Notes under the pieces: generated by a model
Told to the model about the DNA's origin: nothing
What the model saw: only the letters and a program-made list of their open reading frames with translations
Databases searched by the model: none
Made by a program: the position numbers and the translations under genes
Shown here: positions 43,646 to 45,468 of the stretch, in pieces
Layout of the letters: every line of letters starts with the position of its first letter
How positions within the stretch are numbered: the stretch's first letter is position 1
DNA from: Actinomycetes bacterium
GTDB taxonomy: Bacteria; Actinomycetota; Actinomycetes; Actinomycetales; Microbacteriaceae
Reading direction: 5' to 3'
NCBI GenBank assembly: GCA_029779645.1
Contig: JAKPAC010000022.1
Span: 1-45,468, forward strand
Length of the DNA stretch: 45,468 nt

Positions 43646-44596
43646 CTACAGCGCGAGGAGACGAACCACTTCTTCGCGGGCGAGATCGTATTCGGCCTTG
43701 AGGCGATCGACGAGCTCCTGGGTGGTCACCTGTTCGGTGAGCATCGCGATGCCCTGCCCCGAACCCCAGATGTCGCGCCACGCCTTCGCCTTGCGGTCAC
43801 TGCCGAAGCTCATCGCCGCCGGGCTGGACTGGCCAAGGTTGTCGGGGTCGAGCCCGCTCGCCACGATGGAACCGCGCAGGTAGTTGCCGTGCACGCCCGT
43901 GAAGAGGTTGGAGTACACGATGTCTTCGGCGGTCGACTCGAGCATGAGCTGCTTCTGCGGCTCGGGTGCGTTCGACTCCTTCGTGGCGAGGAACGCCGAG
44001 CCGATGTACGCGAAGTCGGCGCCCAGGGCCTGGGCGGCGAGGATGGAGCGGCCGTGGGTGATCGCGCCCGAGAGCGCCAGCGGGCCGTCGAACCATGCGC
44101 GAATCTCGCGGATGAGCGCGAAGGGCGACTGTGCGCCGGCGTGGCCGCCAGCACCTGCGGCGACGGCGATGAGGCCATCGGCGCCCTTCTCGATCGCCTT
44201 GTGCGCGAAGCGGTTCGTCGTCACATCGTGGAGCACGATGCCGCCGTACGAGTGCACCGCCTCGTTGATCTCGGGGCGCGCGCCGAGCGAGGTGATCACG
44301 ATCGGCACCTTGTGGTCGACGATGACCTGCATGTCCTGCTCGAGGCGGTCGTTCGAGCGGTGCACGATCTGGTTGACCGCGAAGGGTGCGGCATTCGGAT
44401 TGCCGGCGAGCTTGTCTTGCAGCTCATCGAGCCAGTCCGAAAGGAGCGACGCGGGGCGCGCGTTCAGCGCGGGGAAGGCGCCGATGACGCCCGCCTGGCA
44501 CTGGGCGTGCACGAGCTCGGGCCCGGAGGCGAGGAACAGCGGTGATGCGATGACGGGGAGCGTCAGCGGCTTCTGCAGGATTTCAGGGAGTGTCAT
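43646..44596 (-). CDS. Nitronate monooxygenase-family FMN enzyme
   Basis: 316-residue NMO/2-nitropropane dioxygenase-like TIM barrel using FMN. Visible blocks are PVIASPLFLASGPELVHAQCQAGVIGAFPALNA, GADGLIAVAAGAGGHAG, LSGAITHGRSILAAQALGADFAYIGSAFLATKES. It oxidises alkyl nitronates to carbonyls, or is an enoyl reductase-like relative. It starts 10 bases after the enoyl-CoA hydratase stop, so the two are one operon. Confidence 0.9.
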   Translation of the reverse strand: MTLPEILQKPLTLPVIASPLFLASGPELVHAQCQAGVIGAFPALNARPASLLSDWLDELQDKLAGNPNAAPFAVNQIVHRSNDRLEQDMQVIVDHKVPIVITSLGARPEINEAVHSYGGIVLHDVTTNRFAHKAIEKGADGLIAVAAGAGGHAGAQSPFALIREIRAWFDGPLALSGAITHGRSILAAQALGADFAYIGSAFLATKESNAPEPQKQLMLESTAEDIVYSNLFTGVHGNYLRGSIVASGLDPDNLGQSSPAAMSFGSDRKAKAWRDIWGSGQGIAMLTEQVTTQELVDRLKAEYDLAREEVVRLLAL

Positions 44597-44606
44597 GTGC
44601 GTACTT

Positions 44607-45273
44607 TCAGCGTTGCGCCATCATCGACTTGAGATGGGCCTGGGTTTGTTCGGATTGGAGGAGGCGGCCGAACTCGGCGAACTCCACGGGGAGCAGTTCA
44701 GTGATTGCCTCCGTGTTGTGGGAGTCGATGAGCCGCTTGGCGGTGTGCACCGCGTCGCTTGGCAGCGTGGCCAGGAACCGGGCGCGCTCGATCGCGTAGT
44801 CGAGGGCGGTGCCCGAGTCGACGACCGCGGTGATGATGCCCGCGTGCTCGGCGTACTCGGGGGTGAAGACATCGCCGAACATCAGGATCTCTTTGGCCTT
44901 TTTGATGCCGCTTGCCTGCTGGATCAGCAGGCTCGAGCCGCCCTCGGGGGCGACGCCGAGCGGGGCGAACGGCACGCGGAACTTGGCGGTGCTGCCGGCG
45001 TAGACGACGTCGCAATGCAGCAGCATGGTGACGCCGATGCCCACGGCGTAGCCCTCGATCGCCGCGAACGTCGGCTTGCGGGCGGTGTCGAGCGCCTCGA
45101 ACAGTGCGGCAGCGCCGCTCTTTTTCTGCGGGTCGCGCTCGTCCTTCGGGGCCACGAAGTCGGCGAGGTCGTTGCCGGCGCAGAAGTGCTCGCCGGCGCC
45201 GGTGATCACGACGGCGGTGATGTCTGGGTCGGCGTCGATGCTCGCCACGCCATCGGCGAGGGCGTAGGGGGCT
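44607..45273 (-). pseudogene. Enoyl-CoA hydratase, 5' end removed by IS insertion
   Basis: Crotonase-fold protein with HFCAGNDLADF, AAIEGYAVGIGVTMLLHCDVVYA, APLGVAPEGGSSLLIQQ and the acyl-CoA-binding helices intact. The homologous part begins YALADGVASIDADPDITAVVITGAGEHF; about 30 N-terminal residues are missing. Reading further 5' (to 45341) gives residues encoded by the IS end. The native start may survive beyond the IS element, off the window. As it stands it is probably inactive or expressed as a hybrid. It is first in the operon with nitronate monooxygenase and aldehyde dehydrogenase, so the insertion may also alter their transcription. Confidence 0.85.
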
Positions 45274-45468
45274 TGACCCCTGATCTTGGACACGCTGATT
45301 CCAGCATGAACGCTGGGGAAGCGAGAATCCAAGGATGGCAAGGAAGAACTACACCGACGAGTTCCGGCGGCGGGCGGTGGACCTGTACGAATCGACGCCT
45401 GGCGCGACGCTCAAGGGCATCGCGGTCGATCTCGGGATCTCCCGGGGTGCGTTGAAGGAGTGGGTCGA
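45274..45468 (+). mobile_element. IS3-family insertion sequence, left end (runs off window)
   Basis: The element begins near TGACCCCTGATCTTGGACAC (45274-45293), probably its left terminal repeat, inside the enoyl-CoA hydratase gene. The transposase gene follows about 40 bases in. The right end and target duplication are outside the window. Confidence 0.8.
45335..45468 (+). CDS. IS3-family transposase OrfA (partial)
   Basis: Begins MARKNYTDEFRRRAVDLYES and continues TPGATLKGIAVDLGISRGALKEWV to the window edge, an N-terminal helix-turn-helix typical of IS3-family OrfA proteins. ATG 45335 has CCAAGG upstream. The rest of OrfA, and the expected OrfB with its DDE domain, are not in the window. 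Confidence 0.88.
   Translation, partial: MARKNYTDEFRRRAVDLYESTPGATLKGIAVDLGISRGALKEWV

Noticed and set aside
44607..45341. Full-length reading of the enoyl-CoA hydratase frame from 45341
   Set aside because: The first 20 or so residues are translated from the IS end and do not resemble a crotonase N-terminus.
1..45468. CRISPR arrays, prophage or restriction-modification clusters
   Set aside because: No regularly spaced repeats, phage structural genes or restriction endonuclease were seen; the lone methyltransferase has no partner.

Overview
The window is high-GC DNA (roughly two-thirds G+C by eye) from an actinobacterium. A Microbacteriaceae-like origin fits best: TANNNT -10 boxes drive leaderless mRNAs, GTG starts are frequent, and the window carries an F420-type luciferase-like oxidoreductase, an excalibur-domain nuclease, an LCP protein and mycofactocin-family genes. 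This placement is inference; there is no rRNA in the window.

Region 1 (1-6.7 kb) is an alkane-type hydroxylase locus. Three tandem, closely similar CYP153-family P450s are interleaved with a dedicated [2Fe-2S] ferredoxin and followed by an FAD ferredoxin reductase, giving a complete NAD(P)H -> FdR -> Fdx -> P450 chain. The gaps share a layout: a long hairpin, then a TG-CATTAT-like -10, then an inverted repeat AGAA-N5-TTCT, then a leader ending in TCAAGGAGGAC. The same block before the reductase leads into a 31-codon ORF.

Region 2 (6.7-11.8 kb) holds a TetR of the mycofactocin-regulator type (MftR-like) divergent from a pre-mycofactocin synthase-like flavoprotein (MftD-like), with no mftA/B/C/E/F in view. 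Convergent to these come a single-domain HtaA-like haem-binding protein, an acetyl-CoA acyltransferase and an MBL hydrolase. A plausible link is alkane -> alcohol (CYP153), redox-cofactor-dependent alcohol oxidation, then beta-oxidation.

Region 3 (12-27 kb) is mixed metabolism: an MFS exporter with a beta-sandwich/His-rich tail, a lipoate-protein ligase overlapping an orphan DNA methyltransferase, an F420-type oxidoreductase, a TetR, an unusual MFS::PAP2 fusion, a GH3 glycosidase, a second MBL hydrolase, glycerate kinase, phosphoglucomutase, prephenate dehydratase and a luciferase-like monooxygenase.

Region 4 (27.4-32.3 kb) is a conserved-looking chromosomal block: a diacylglycerol kinase-like gene and serS, divergent from a 22-bp gap with overlapping leaderless promoters, then a HAD phosphatase, tRNA-Ser(UGA), an LCP cell-wall ligase and tRNA-Ser(GCU).

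Region 5 (32.3-41 kb) contains a HerA/DUF87-like ATPase, a DUF1254/DUF1214 - DUF6325 - SHOCT - GAP operon, a LapA-like protein, a frameshifted DUF998-like membrane protein, an N-terminally short CPA1 Na+/H+ antiporter, a DMT-type permease and a lipoprotein nuclease.

Region 6 (41-45.5 kb) is a minus-strand catabolic run of enoyl-CoA hydratase, nitronate monooxygenase, aldehyde dehydrogenase and Zn alcohol dehydrogenase. The hydratase is cut at its 5' end by an IS3-family element that runs off the window. The fusion, frameshift, truncation and IS insertion show that this chromosome segment has been rearranged.
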